From: Fidelibacterota bacterium TCS52
Lineage (GTDB): Bacteria; Fidelibacterota; Fidelibacteria; Fidelibacterales; Fidelibacteraceae
Direction: 5' to 3'
Length of the DNA stretch: 11,118 nucleotides
Assembly: GCA_001577215.1 (NCBI GenBank)
Contig: LSCC01000024.1
Location: 1-11,118 of the forward strand
The translations under genes and the position numbers were made by a program. Positions 1 through 6,698 of the stretch are shown here, piece after piece; positions within the stretch are counted from its first letter, which is position 1; each line of letters begins with the position of its first letter. A model generated the notes under the pieces. That model searched no databases. It saw only the letters and a program-made list of their open reading frames with translations, and was not told where the DNA came from.

Positions 1-1
1 G

Positions 2-292
2 GAAATGGGAATGAAAGACGCATTTACAAGAAAAGCAGATTTCTCTGGAATTAATAAAAATGAGCGAGAGGCTTTGATGATATCAAATGTGTTACATAAA
101 GCATATATTGATGTAACGGAGAGAGGCACAGAAGCCGCTGCAGCAACGGCAGTAACAATGAAACTTACTTCTGTACGCCCAACTGACAAACCAATAATTT
201 TTAGGGCAGATCATCCATTTATTTTCATGATTTATGATAACAAAACCAAGCAGATTCTTTTTGTCGGCAAATTAAACAATCCGGAGAAGTAA
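2..292 (+). CDS. Serpin (serine protease inhibitor), C-terminal part; gene starts left of the window
   Basis: This is the last ~96 codons of a serpin, a suicide-substrate inhibitor of serine (or cysteine) proteases. The reading frame is open from the first bases, so the ATG at 5 is internal (a Met in the conserved 'LGM..AF' region) and not the start. Residues counted from that Met: 'ADFSGI' at 11-16; 'ISNVLHKAYIDV' at 26-37; the hinge of the reactive-centre loop 'ERGTEAAAATA' at 39-49, with Gly at P15, Thr at P14 and small Ala residues at P12-P9; then the C-terminal signature 'FRADHPFIF' at 66-74 and 'ILFVGK'. The Ala-rich hinge is what inhibitory serpins need for loop insertion, so an active inhibitor is likely. 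By alignment the scissile bond falls in or near 'KLTSVR' (53-58), but P1 cannot be fixed. The N-terminus and any signal peptide are outside the window. The stop is directly followed by the next ATG. Confidence 0.93.
   Translation, partial: EMGMKDAFTRKADFSGINKNEREALMISNVLHKAYIDVTERGTEAAAATAVTMKLTSVRPTDKPIIFRADHPFIFMIYDNKTKQILFVGKLNNPEK
283..289 (+). promoter_or_regulatory. Ribosome binding site of the plsC-like gene
   Basis: GGAGAAG lies inside the last codons of the serpin gene, three bases before the ATG at 293. The serpin stop (290-292) touches that ATG. This supports translational coupling of the two genes and fixes the acyltransferase start. Confidence 0.6.
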
Positions 293-1135
293 ATGAAGAT
301 CATTAGAATTATTTATAAATTATTGGCAATTTTACTTCTTGTTATATTCCTAATATTTTATCTTACATTTGCCAAATTGATCATATTGATCTTTTCTAAA
401 AAGTATTCAAGTAGATTTGGATTTCAAAATTCAAAATGGATAGCTAATGTTTTAAAAATGATCTTGGGAGTTCGTCTAAATGTTATCGGCAAAGAGAATA
501 TTCCGGAGCAAAATGGATTAGTTGTCTTTGGAAATCATTTTGGCTATATTGAATTAATATCACTTTGCTCACTTACGCCAATCGCATTTGTATCCAAGCA
601 AGAAATAAGAAGATGGCCGGTTTTAGGATTTATCATAAGTTTAGGCGGAACGATATTTGTTGATAGAGATTCCGGTGGTAAGTCAGATGTGTATATTAAC
701 AAATTAAAAGAAGCGTTAAAAAACCGAATTAATATTTACTTTTCACCTGAAGGAACAAATTCTGACGGTACATTTTTGTATAGATTTAAGTCGGCTTTAT
801 TTGTTCCGGCAAATCAATTAAAATATCCAATTTTACCCTATGTTTGTGCGATAAAAAAAATTAACAATAGAAAAGTTGATAAAGAAAATCGTTTGAAAGT
901 TGCATGGTTTGGAGATGAACAGAATTTCGGCAGTCATTTTATTAATTTTTTAATGCTTAAAAATATTGATATAGAAATGAAAATCTTGAAACCATTAGTG
1001 CCCGATTATAATGACACAAAAATTGAGGAGAGAAGAAAATTCTCTTCTGAAATGAGAGATTTAATTTCAAAAGAATTAATTAAAATGGAACCGAGTTTTG
1101 ATGCTGAACATATTGGTGAAAGAATTAATGATTAA
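293..1135 (+). CDS. PlsC-like 1-acyl-glycerophosphate acyltransferase family protein
   Basis: A 280-residue member of the lysophospholipid acyltransferase (LPLAT/PlsC) family, which transfers an acyl chain from acyl-ACP or acyl-CoA to a lysolipid at the inner membrane. A strongly hydrophobic N-terminal segment at about 7-34 should anchor it. The acyltransferase motifs follow in order: block I 'NHFGYIE' at 81-87, block II 'IFVDRD' at 121-126, and block III 'FSPEGTNSDG' at 150-159. The general-base His is H82. The acidic partner five residues on is Glu (E87), not the usual Asp, giving HX4E instead of HX4D. Length fits the family. It could be the AGP acyltransferase of phospholipid synthesis, or act on another lysolipid such as an ornithine-type lipid; the sequence does not decide. 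The 3' end overlaps the methyltransferase start by 8 bases. Confidence 0.88.
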   Translation: MKIIRIIYKLLAILLLVIFLIFYLTFAKLIILIFSKKYSSRFGFQNSKWIANVLKMILGVRLNVIGKENIPEQNGLVVFGNHFGYIELISLCSLTPIAFVSKQEIRRWPVLGFIISLGGTIFVDRDSGGKSDVYINKLKEALKNRINIYFSPEGTNSDGTFLYRFKSALFVPANQLKYPILPYVCAIKKINNRKVDKENRLKVAWFGDEQNFGSHFINFLMLKNIDIEMKILKPLVPDYNDTKIEERRKFSSEMRDLISKELIKMEPSFDAEHIGERIND

Positions 1136-1727
1136 ATTTCATGATTACATCGAACCGTTTGCGACAATACGGGAAATAGCCATAAAAAGAAACATACCGA
1201 TCATTTCGCCGGAAACAGTAAGCTTTTTAAGTAAAATTATTGGAAAATACCAACCTGAAAAAATACTGGAAATTGGAACTGCTATTGGCTATTCCGCCTT
1301 AATTATGGCAGAAAATTTAAATAAAAAATTTAGAATTGATACAATTGATGTATCAAAACCGGCTGTAATTGAAGCACGGCAAAATATTAGAAAATATAAT
1401 CATTCAAATTCCATAAATGTCTATTTTGACAAAGGAATAAATTTTTTAAAGATGACAAAAAGTAAATATAATTTCATTTTTATAGATGCCAAAAAAGAAG
1501 AATACCCCGAATATTACCGGCTATCAAAATTACAACTGAAATCAAACGGTATTATTGTTTTGGATAACTTGCTGTGGCAGGGGAAAGTCAGACAGAAAAG
1601 GGCATTCGCAGATAAGAGAGTAGAAATATTAAGAAAATTTGATCGTGATTTTTTAAATGATAATTCTGGTAAAACAGAGATCTATGAAATTGGCGATGGG
1701 GTTGGGATTTATAATAAAAAAATATAA
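1128..1727 (+). CDS. Class I SAM-dependent O-methyltransferase, TrmR/COMT-like
   Basis: A 199-residue O-methyltransferase of the small cation-dependent family (PF01596) that includes catechol O-methyltransferase and the tRNA 5-hydroxyuridine methyltransferase TrmR (YrrM). Visible motifs: SAM-binding motif I 'LEIGTAIGYSAL' at 47-58, 'IDTIDVS' after the second strand, 'FIFIDAKKEEY' around 117-126 and 'IVLDNLLWQGKV' around 143-154, whose Asp and Asp-Asn residues are the divalent metal ligands in this family. The C-terminus 'IGDGVGIY' is the family's usual last strand. I chose the ATG at 1128. It overlaps the acyltransferase stop as ATGATTAA and has GGTGAA at 1115-1120. A TTG at 1098 would add 10 residues with no support. 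The TrmR role is the most likely, given family resemblance and the ribosomal GTPase next door, but a small-molecule substrate is possible. Confidence 0.88.
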   Translation: MIKFHDYIEPFATIREIAIKRNIPIISPETVSFLSKIIGKYQPEKILEIGTAIGYSALIMAENLNKKFRIDTIDVSKPAVIEARQNIRKYNHSNSINVYFDKGINFLKMTKSKYNFIFIDAKKEEYPEYYRLSKLQLKSNGIIVLDNLLWQGKVRQKRAFADKRVEILRKFDRDFLNDNSGKTEIYEIGDGVGIYNKKI

Positions 1728-1730
1728 GGA
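1726..1730 (+). promoter_or_regulatory. Shine-Dalgarno AAGGA that points to an ACG start for bipA
   Basis: AAGGA overlaps the methyltransferase stop codon (TAA 1725-1727) and ends six bases before ACG at 1737-1739, a normal spacing. The other near-cognate codons in frame are worse placed: ATT at 1734 is only three bases away, and ATA at 1743 is twelve away. Confidence 0.55.
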
Positions 1731-1736
1731 AATATT

Positions 1737-3539
1737 ACGGATATAAGAAATATTGCAATTATTGCACATGTTGATCATGGCAAAACAACACTTGTTGACA
1801 GGATTCTGCATCAAGTTAAGTTATTCAGAGACAATCAAGAAGTACAGGATCTGATTTTGGATTCAAATGATTTGGAACGTGAGAGAGGAATAACTATTTT
1901 ATCAAAAAATGTGTCGGTAAGATATAAAGGAACAAAAATAAACATTATTGATACTCCCGGTCACTCTGATTTCGGGGGTGAAGTCGAGCGAGTTTTAAAT
2001 ATGGCAGATGGAGTTCTGCTGATTGTTGATGCCTTTGAAGGACCAATGCCACAGACGAGATTTGTTTTACACAAAGCTTTAGAACTAGGTTTGAAACCCG
2101 TAGTTGTAATTAATAAAGTTGATAAAACAAATTGTGATCCTGAAAAAACAAATGAAGATGTTTTTGAATTGATGTTTTCACTTGATGCAACGGAAGAACA
2201 ATTAGATTATCCCGCTGTTTATGGCTCTTCAAAAATTGGATGGATGGGGCCAAAGTGGGAAACCCCAACTAACGATGTTACCTTTTTGTTGGATACAATT
2301 ATAGAATATTTTGATCCGCCAAAAGAAAACAAAGGAACATTGCAATTACAGATAAGCTCATTAGATTATTCATCATATACCGGAAGGATTGCTGTGGGAA
2401 GAGTGCATCGTGGAAGTATACAAATGGGAGACCAAGTTGCGATTGTTCAGAGAAATGGCGAAATAAATAAATCAGTGGTAAAAGAACTATTTCTTTTTGA
2501 AGGATTGGGAAAAGAGAAAACCAAAAAAGAAGTTAAATCGGGTGAGATAGTAGCTATTGTTGGTCTTGAGCACTTTGATATTGGTGATACAATTGCTGAT
2601 TCTGAAGAGCCGGAAGCATTAACACCAATTTCAGTTGATGAACCGTCAATGAGTATGATTTTTACAGTTAATGATTCACCATTTTTTGGTAAAGAGGGAA
2701 AATTTGTAACTTCAAGACATTTGAGGGAACGATTATTCAAAGAGACAGAAAAGAATTTAGCGCTGAGCATTGAAGAAACAAATTCACCGGATAAATTACA
2801 AGTTTTTGGAAGAGGAATTCTTCATTTGTCAATTTTGGTGGAGACAATGAGGCGTGAAGGCTATGAATTTCAAATAGCTCAGCCAAAGGTTGTAATAAAG
2901 AATATAGATGGCTTCAAACACGAGCCCATAGAATTATTAAGTGTAAGCGTGCCAGAAAAATTGTCAGGAAAGGTGATAGAGATTGTCAGTAAAAGAAAAG
3001 GTGATATTTTAAATATTGAAACAAGGAATGATAGGATAAACCTTGAGTTCAAAATATCTGCAAGAGGATTAATTGGAATTACAAATCCTATGTTAATTGC
3101 AACAAAAGGAGAAGCTGTAATTTCACATCGGTTTCATGGTTACGAGCCATGGAAAGGTGATTTGCGAAGTAAGAGAAATGGTGCATTGATAGCGATGAAT
3201 ACAGGATTATCTGTTGCATATTCCATTGACAAGTTGCAAGATAGAGGACAATTTTTTATTGATCCAAACGAAAAAATATATGCAGGGCAAGTGATTGGAG
3301 AAAGTAATAAAGATGAAGATATTGTAGCAAATGTAACGAAGGCAAAAAAACTATCAAATATGCGTGCTTCAGGTGCAGATGAAAAAACTTCAATCACACC
3401 GGCAGTAAAATTTTCATTAGAAGAAGCAATGGAATATGTTGGTAATGATGAATATATTGAAGTAACACCAAAATCAATTCGTTTAAGAAAAATATTGCTT
3501 AATGAGAATGATCGAAAAAGAGCTAAAAAAGCAAAATAA
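1737..3539 (+). CDS. bipA: Ribosome-associated GTPase BipA/TypA, apparently with an ACG start
   Basis: BipA/TypA is an EF-G-like translational GTPase that binds the 70S ribosome and helps 50S assembly and stress or cold adaptation. Numbering from codon 1737, the G domain has G1 'AHVDHGKT' (10-17), switch I 'ERERGIT' (47-53), G3 'DTPGH' (72-76), G4 'NKVD' (126-129) and G5 'SSK' (about 164-166). Domain II, the EF-G-like domain III and the BipA C-terminal domain follow. The diagnostic 'HRFHGYEPWKG' and the final 'DDEYIEVTPKSIR'-type end (here 'NDEYIEVTPKSIRLRK') are present. Length from ACG is 600 residues, normal for BipA. There is no ATG, GTG or TTG between the preceding in-frame stop (1725-1727) and the P-loop. 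The first usable canonical start, TTG at 1857, would delete G1. If ACG is read as Met the N-terminus is 'MDIRNIAIIAHVDHGKT', as in typical BipA. The start is therefore a true ACG codon or a T-to-C change at 1738. The 3' neighbour begins 13 bases after the stop. Confidence 0.95.
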   Translation, partial: TDIRNIAIIAHVDHGKTTLVDRILHQVKLFRDNQEVQDLILDSNDLERERGITILSKNVSVRYKGTKINIIDTPGHSDFGGEVERVLNMADGVLLIVDAFEGPMPQTRFVLHKALELGLKPVVVINKVDKTNCDPEKTNEDVFELMFSLDATEEQLDYPAVYGSSKIGWMGPKWETPTNDVTFLLDTIIEYFDPPKENKGTLQLQISSLDYSSYTGRIAVGRVHRGSIQMGDQVAIVQRNGEINKSVVKELFLFEGLGKEKTKKEVKSGEIVAIVGLEHFDIGDTIADSEEPEALTPISVDEPSMSMIFTVNDSPFFGKEGKFVTSRHLRERLFKETEKNLALSIEETNSPDKLQVFGRGILHLSILVETMRREGYEFQIAQPKVVIKNIDGFKHEPIELLSVSVPEKLSGKVIEIVSKRKGDILNIETRNDRINLEFKISARGLIGITNPMLIATKGEAVISHRFHGYEPWKGDLRSKRNGALIAMNTGLSVAYSIDKLQDRGQFFIDPNEKIYAGQVIGESNKDEDIVANVTKAKKLSNMRASGADEKTSITPAVKFSLEEAMEYVGNDEYIEVTPKSIRLRKILLNENDRKRAKKAK

Positions 3540-3551
3540 AGTGAATTAACT

Positions 3552-4658
3552 TTGGACAATATACCAATAATAATTGTAATTTGTATTCTGTTTTTCACAC
3601 TGATAAGCACAACATCATTTATTATTTTAAATATATTCAACAAATATTTTTTCAAAAAAAACAAAAAAACAGTTATTTATTTTGTTGAAATATTTAATGT
3701 TTCATATTTGACTTTATATTTTCTATGCGTTATAATTGGTAATAATTTTTTTATTGGATTGCAAAGAATTCTTAATTATTATCTCGGTTTTCTGATAATT
3801 GGCATCACAATTTCTGTGTTGTTTTGGATAGTATATTGGGGATTTAACATTTTTCAAAAGGAATATTTATTAATTAGAAAAAGAACAGGTATTATTCTTT
3901 TACTTATATATTTATTTTTAATTTCATTGTCAATTTATAATTTTGAAAAGAGAATTCAAGTTGAAAATTTTGTGATTGAATCGAATAAAATTAATAGAAA
4001 TTATTCATTTGTTCAAATTGGAGATATTCAATATGGGTCTATTTCTAAAGAATATATGGAAAATGTGTTAAAATTAGCGATGAAACAAAATCCGGATTTT
4101 ATTGTAATTGTTGGAGATTTGATCGATTTTGAAAACTATAAGTTAGAAGATTTTAATATTTTTAAAAACATCACGCTCCCGATCTATTTTGTAAATGGTA
4201 ATCATGAATATTATCATGATCATAAAAGAATTGTATCATATTTAAAACAACAATCAGTTGTTGCGTTGAGAAACGATAAAGATATTTTCAATAATGAAAT
4301 AGAAATAGTCGGAATAAATTACAGCAGATCACCTCATCAATTGCAAGACAAATTAAAAGATATTAAATTGGCGGATGACAAATTTTCAATATTACTTTAT
4401 CACGAACCAAGAGGAATAAAGTTCGGAGTTGAAAAAGGTTTTGATCTGATGTTGTTTGGACATACTCACGGCGGACAATTATTTCCAATAACAAAACTGA
4501 TTGATTTACTTTATAAATATGGAAACGGATTTTATCAAGAAGGATCTACGAAAATTTATACAACAGATGGGGCGGGACTCTGGGGACCAAAGATGAGATT
4601 AGGGTCACAAAATGAAATCACATTATTTAAAATAAGAGGAAAAAATAATACAAAATGA
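3552..4658 (+). CDS. Membrane-anchored calcineurin-like metallophosphoesterase (YkuE-type)
   Basis: A 368-residue protein with an N-terminal four-helix membrane part (hydrophobic runs at about 4-28, 42-63, 68-98 and 112-130) and a C-terminal metallophosphoesterase domain. Metal-site motifs run in the expected order: 'GDIQYG' at 157-162, 'GDLIDF' at 188-193, 'GNHE' at 216-219, 'YHEP' with H284, and 'GHTHGGQ' at 303-309. It ends with 'GAGLWGPKMRLGSQNEI', typical of the YkuE-like membrane phosphoesterases. The first motif is DxQ instead of the common DxH. Substrate is unknown; related proteins act on phosphodiesters or phospholipid-like substrates. The start is TTG at 3552. No ATG occurs in frame until residue 169, inside the catalytic domain, and the membrane segments start right after the TTG. 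No strong Shine-Dalgarno is visible. The stop overlaps the next gene as ATGA. Confidence 0.85.
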   Translation: MDNIPIIIVICILFFTLISTTSFIILNIFNKYFFKKNKKTVIYFVEIFNVSYLTLYFLCVIIGNNFFIGLQRILNYYLGFLIIGITISVLFWIVYWGFNIFQKEYLLIRKRTGIILLLIYLFLISLSIYNFEKRIQVENFVIESNKINRNYSFVQIGDIQYGSISKEYMENVLKLAMKQNPDFIVIVGDLIDFENYKLEDFNIFKNITLPIYFVNGNHEYYHDHKRIVSYLKQQSVVALRNDKDIFNNEIEIVGINYSRSPHQLQDKLKDIKLADDKFSILLYHEPRGIKFGVEKGFDLMLFGHTHGGQLFPITKLIDLLYKYGNGFYQEGSTKIYTTDGAGLWGPKMRLGSQNEITLFKIRGKNNTK

Positions 4659-4984
4659 GCGGAGAAAGTATAAATTATAAAATTGATTATCAAAAACTGA
4701 AACAGAAGAAATTTTCTTTTATTTATATAACTACCAAGAATTGTAACATTTGTAAAATTATTCAACCAAAATTGAGAGAATTGGCTAAAGATTACAAAGG
4801 AGCCACTTTTCATCTTATTGAACTGGATGACGATAAAGAGGCTTCAGGTTTTTTAATGGTATTTGCAGTTCCAACAATTCTTGTCTATTCGGAAGGTAAA
4901 GAATTAATCCGTGCCGGGCGTCATCTGAATATTGATGAAATAAAAGCAAAATTAGATAGATATTATAAAATGATTTTTGATTAA
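4655..4984 (+). CDS. Small thioredoxin-like protein
   Basis: A 109-residue single-domain thioredoxin-fold protein. The redox centre is C30-N-I-C33 in 'TTKNCNICK', and the cis-proline loop is 'FAVPTILVY' with P73. 'GKELIRAGRHLNIDEI' matches the last strand and helix of thioredoxins. The active site is CNIC, not the WCGPC of classical thioredoxin, so it may be a specialised thiol-disulfide reductase or a thioredoxin-like partner protein. No signal peptide or membrane segment is visible, so it should be cytoplasmic. The ATG shares four bases (ATGA) with the phosphoesterase stop, indicating translational coupling. Confidence 0.85.
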   Translation: MSGESINYKIDYQKLKQKKFSFIYITTKNCNICKIIQPKLRELAKDYKGATFHLIELDDDKEASGFLMVFAVPTILVYSEGKELIRAGRHLNIDEIKAKLDRYYKMIFD

Positions 4985-4985
4985 A

Positions 4986-5114
4986 ATGAAAAGCGATAAA
5001 CTTCAAAAAAACACAAGCAATGTAAAAATTAAAGAACTTAAAGCAAAATCGATGTTGCATTTATTGCTTGAATTTACCAAATTAAGCTTAAATCAATTGG
5101 AAATTTTAATATGA
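4986..5114 (+). CDS. Possible 42-residue small protein
   Basis: A short ORF fills the gap between the thioredoxin-like gene and the SemiSWEET gene. Its ATG is one base after the upstream stop, and its TGA overlaps the next ATG as ATGA, the same coupling used by its neighbours. The product has a lysine-rich, polar first half ('MKSDKLQKNTSNVKIKELK') and a leucine-rich second half ('MLHLLLEFTKLSLNQLEIL') that would make an amphipathic helix, with no full membrane span. No Shine-Dalgarno is visible, so translation would rely on coupling. I do not recognise a family. It may instead be untranslated or only a coupling leader for the transporter. Confidence 0.4.
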   Translation: MKSDKLQKNTSNVKIKELKAKSMLHLLLEFTKLSLNQLEILI

Positions 5115-5365
5115 ATTGGATGACAATAATTGGATTTATGGCAGCCATCGGAACAACCTTTTCGTTTGTACCCCAGGCAGTCAAGATCATTAAAACAAAG
5201 CATACAAAAGATTTATCTTTGGGGATGTATTTGATGCTTACAATGGGTATTTTTCTATGGTTTGTTTATGGAATTTTAATTCAAGATCTACCTATTATCA
5301 TTGCTAACGGGGTAACTTTAATTTTTGCAGTCACTATTTTGATTATGAAAATAATTTATAAATAA
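5111..5365 (+). CDS. SemiSWEET-type small sugar transporter (MtN3/saliva, PQ-loop family)
   Basis: An 84-residue three-helix membrane protein with one MtN3/saliva unit. Bacterial SemiSWEETs work as dimers that pass mono- or disaccharides across the membrane. Hydrophobic helices lie at about 5-27, 39-57 and 61-82. The PQ-loop motif 'FSFVPQAVKIIKTK' is at 17-30, followed by 'TKDLSLGMY' at 32-40. W50 and N66 stand where the conserved pocket Trp and Asn of SemiSWEETs are expected. Length is normal for the family. The Shine-Dalgarno-like GGAAA at 5099-5103 is seven bases before the ATG. This is the last gene of the + strand block and converges on tyrA-pheA with only 20 bases between the stops. The sugar transported cannot be told. 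Confidence 0.9.
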   Translation: MNWMTIIGFMAAIGTTFSFVPQAVKIIKTKHTKDLSLGMYLMLTMGIFLWFVYGILIQDLPIIIANGVTLIFAVTILIMKIIYK

Positions 5366-5385
5366 CTATTGTTTTTTTTAGTTGA

Positions 5386-6696
5386 TTAATCCTTAATAAC
5401 AATAACAAAATCAGTAATGTTGTATCCAAGATCCTGAATATTTTTTTCAACTAATTTTAGATCATAAAGTTTTGCAGATGCTTCCGGAGCGATTACAAAT
5501 ACACCTTTTCCCAATTTGTTTTTCGCTAAATTTCGAGCAGCCGTAGCTGTGTCATTTTCTTCAATTAATGGTATATTTGAGAAATGCTTTTTTAAATATC
5601 CTTTACATTGTTTCAAAGCTTGTGGATGAGAATGTATCTCTCTCGGTTGTTTATTTTTAGAATCTTTTCGTTTGATCAAACATTGATTTACAACAAATGG
5701 GAAATGTTCTTTTATTTTACATCTGTATTTTGAAAGTCCCGATATTGTTTCATCCACTATGCCACCAATAGCATTTTGAATCGGAAAAATACCCAATTGT
5801 ATTTTACCAAAATTAAGTTCATCAAATACTTTTTTTGCTGTAATTAGATATTTTATTTTTCCCTTTTTGATATGGTTATTATTTAACCAATTATTTGCGG
5901 CTTCGTGTGAAAAACTTCCTTTCGCTCCCATTACACCAATCGAAAAGGGCGAATTATAATCGACATTTTTCTTTTTAAAATAGGAAGACACATTGTGAGA
6001 AGCTTGTAAAAATGATTTAAGCATTTCTCCCGAATAACGGTTAAATGAAATCATATCTCTAAAAAGTTGATGTGTATTATTTTCACAAAACTGCTCTACA
6101 GACATAAGCATACTATATCCCAATGTTGGTGTTTCGGTTTTTGTGATATTCATTTTTTTTACAATATTGCCAATAAAATGTGTCATTCCTTGTGAAAAGG
6201 CAATGCTTTTGTCATGATCAGATGCCGAAACGATGCGTGTAAAGAAATGCCAGCTTACCAATGTTTTTTGCCATTTTTTAATAAGTGAGGGGAATTGTTT
6301 AGAAGCCGAAATTATTATTAAATTGATCCGGTTTTTTGCATAACTGTCAGGTCCGAAAAGTGGATGCAGCCCCAGATGTGGAATATTTGGAATATGTTTG
6401 TCCATCCATTTTAAAGGCATCTCTTTCACAGAAGCAGTGTCAATAATTGTTGAAGATTTTGATATCTTGGAATTGTTTTCTTTTAAAAATGATTCCATTT
6501 GTGAAATAGGAATACATAAAAATATTACATCTTTTTTGAGTGCTTTATTTAGATCTGTGAAGTGAAATTTTCCTTTCTGTATATTTTTGTTTTTATCAAA
6601 TACAAATACATCACCATGTTTTGATAATATTTCCGCCCATAATTTTCCAAAACGTCCATATCCGATCACGCTAAATTGTAATTTTTTATTATCCAT
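5386..6696 (-). CDS. Bifunctional prephenate dehydrogenase / prephenate dehydratase (TyrA-PheA fusion, no ACT domain)
   Basis: A 436-residue fusion for the two branches from prephenate. Residues 1 to about 245 are TyrA (oxidation to 4-hydroxyphenylpyruvate), with the NAD(P) loop 'VIGYGRFG' at 10-17, 'HPLFGP' at 111-116 and 'SQGMTHF' at 168-174; H111 and H173 correspond to conserved active-site histidines. Residues about 252-436 are a prephenate dehydratase catalytic domain (to phenylpyruvate): 'GAKGSFSHEAA' at 257-267, 'PIQNAIGGIV' at 305-314, 'SHPQALKQC' at 356-364, 'DTATAA' at 382-387 and 'NITDF' at 426-430. The protein stops six residues later, so the usual Phe-binding ACT domain is missing. 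Two signature motifs are changed: PIENS/T to PIQNA, and TRF to TDF. The key Asn (N308), Ser (S356) and Thr (T428) remain. It starts two bases after the DAHP synthase stop and is last in the aromatic operon. The dehydrogenase call is firm; the activity of the second domain is less sure. Confidence 0.88.
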   Translation of the reverse strand: MDNKKLQFSVIGYGRFGKLWAEILSKHGDVFVFDKNKNIQKGKFHFTDLNKALKKDVIFLCIPISQMESFLKENNSKISKSSTIIDTASVKEMPLKWMDKHIPNIPHLGLHPLFGPDSYAKNRINLIIISASKQFPSLIKKWQKTLVSWHFFTRIVSASDHDKSIAFSQGMTHFIGNIVKKMNITKTETPTLGYSMLMSVEQFCENNTHQLFRDMISFNRYSGEMLKSFLQASHNVSSYFKKKNVDYNSPFSIGVMGAKGSFSHEAANNWLNNNHIKKGKIKYLITAKKVFDELNFGKIQLGIFPIQNAIGGIVDETISGLSKYRCKIKEHFPFVVNQCLIKRKDSKNKQPREIHSHPQALKQCKGYLKKHFSNIPLIEENDTATAARNLAKNKLGKGVFVIAPEASAKLYDLKLVEKNIQDLGYNITDFVIVIKD

Positions 6697-6698
6697 TT

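Noticed and set aside
1098..1737. Methyltransferase and BipA in the same frame, separated by one TAA: possible readthrough fusion
   Set aside because: Both proteins have natural ends, an AAGGA ribosome site sits at the junction, and an ACG start explains the data without stop readthrough.
2447..2770. Antisense ORFs inside bipA (2447-2770 and 3140-3664), inside the thioredoxin-like gene, inside the PurL-like gene and inside the protease
   Set aside because: They lie opposite clearly conserved genes, have no ribosome sites or recognisable domains, and are shadows of the real frames.
1857..3539. BipA starting at TTG 1857
   Set aside because: It would remove the P-loop 'AHVDHGKT', which is encoded intact just upstream in the same frame.
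5366..5385. T-rich gap between SemiSWEET and tyrA-pheA as an intrinsic terminator
   Set aside because: There is a T-run, but no stable GC-containing stem before it on either strand. ATTGTT (5367-5372) and AACAAT are complementary but too far apart and weak.
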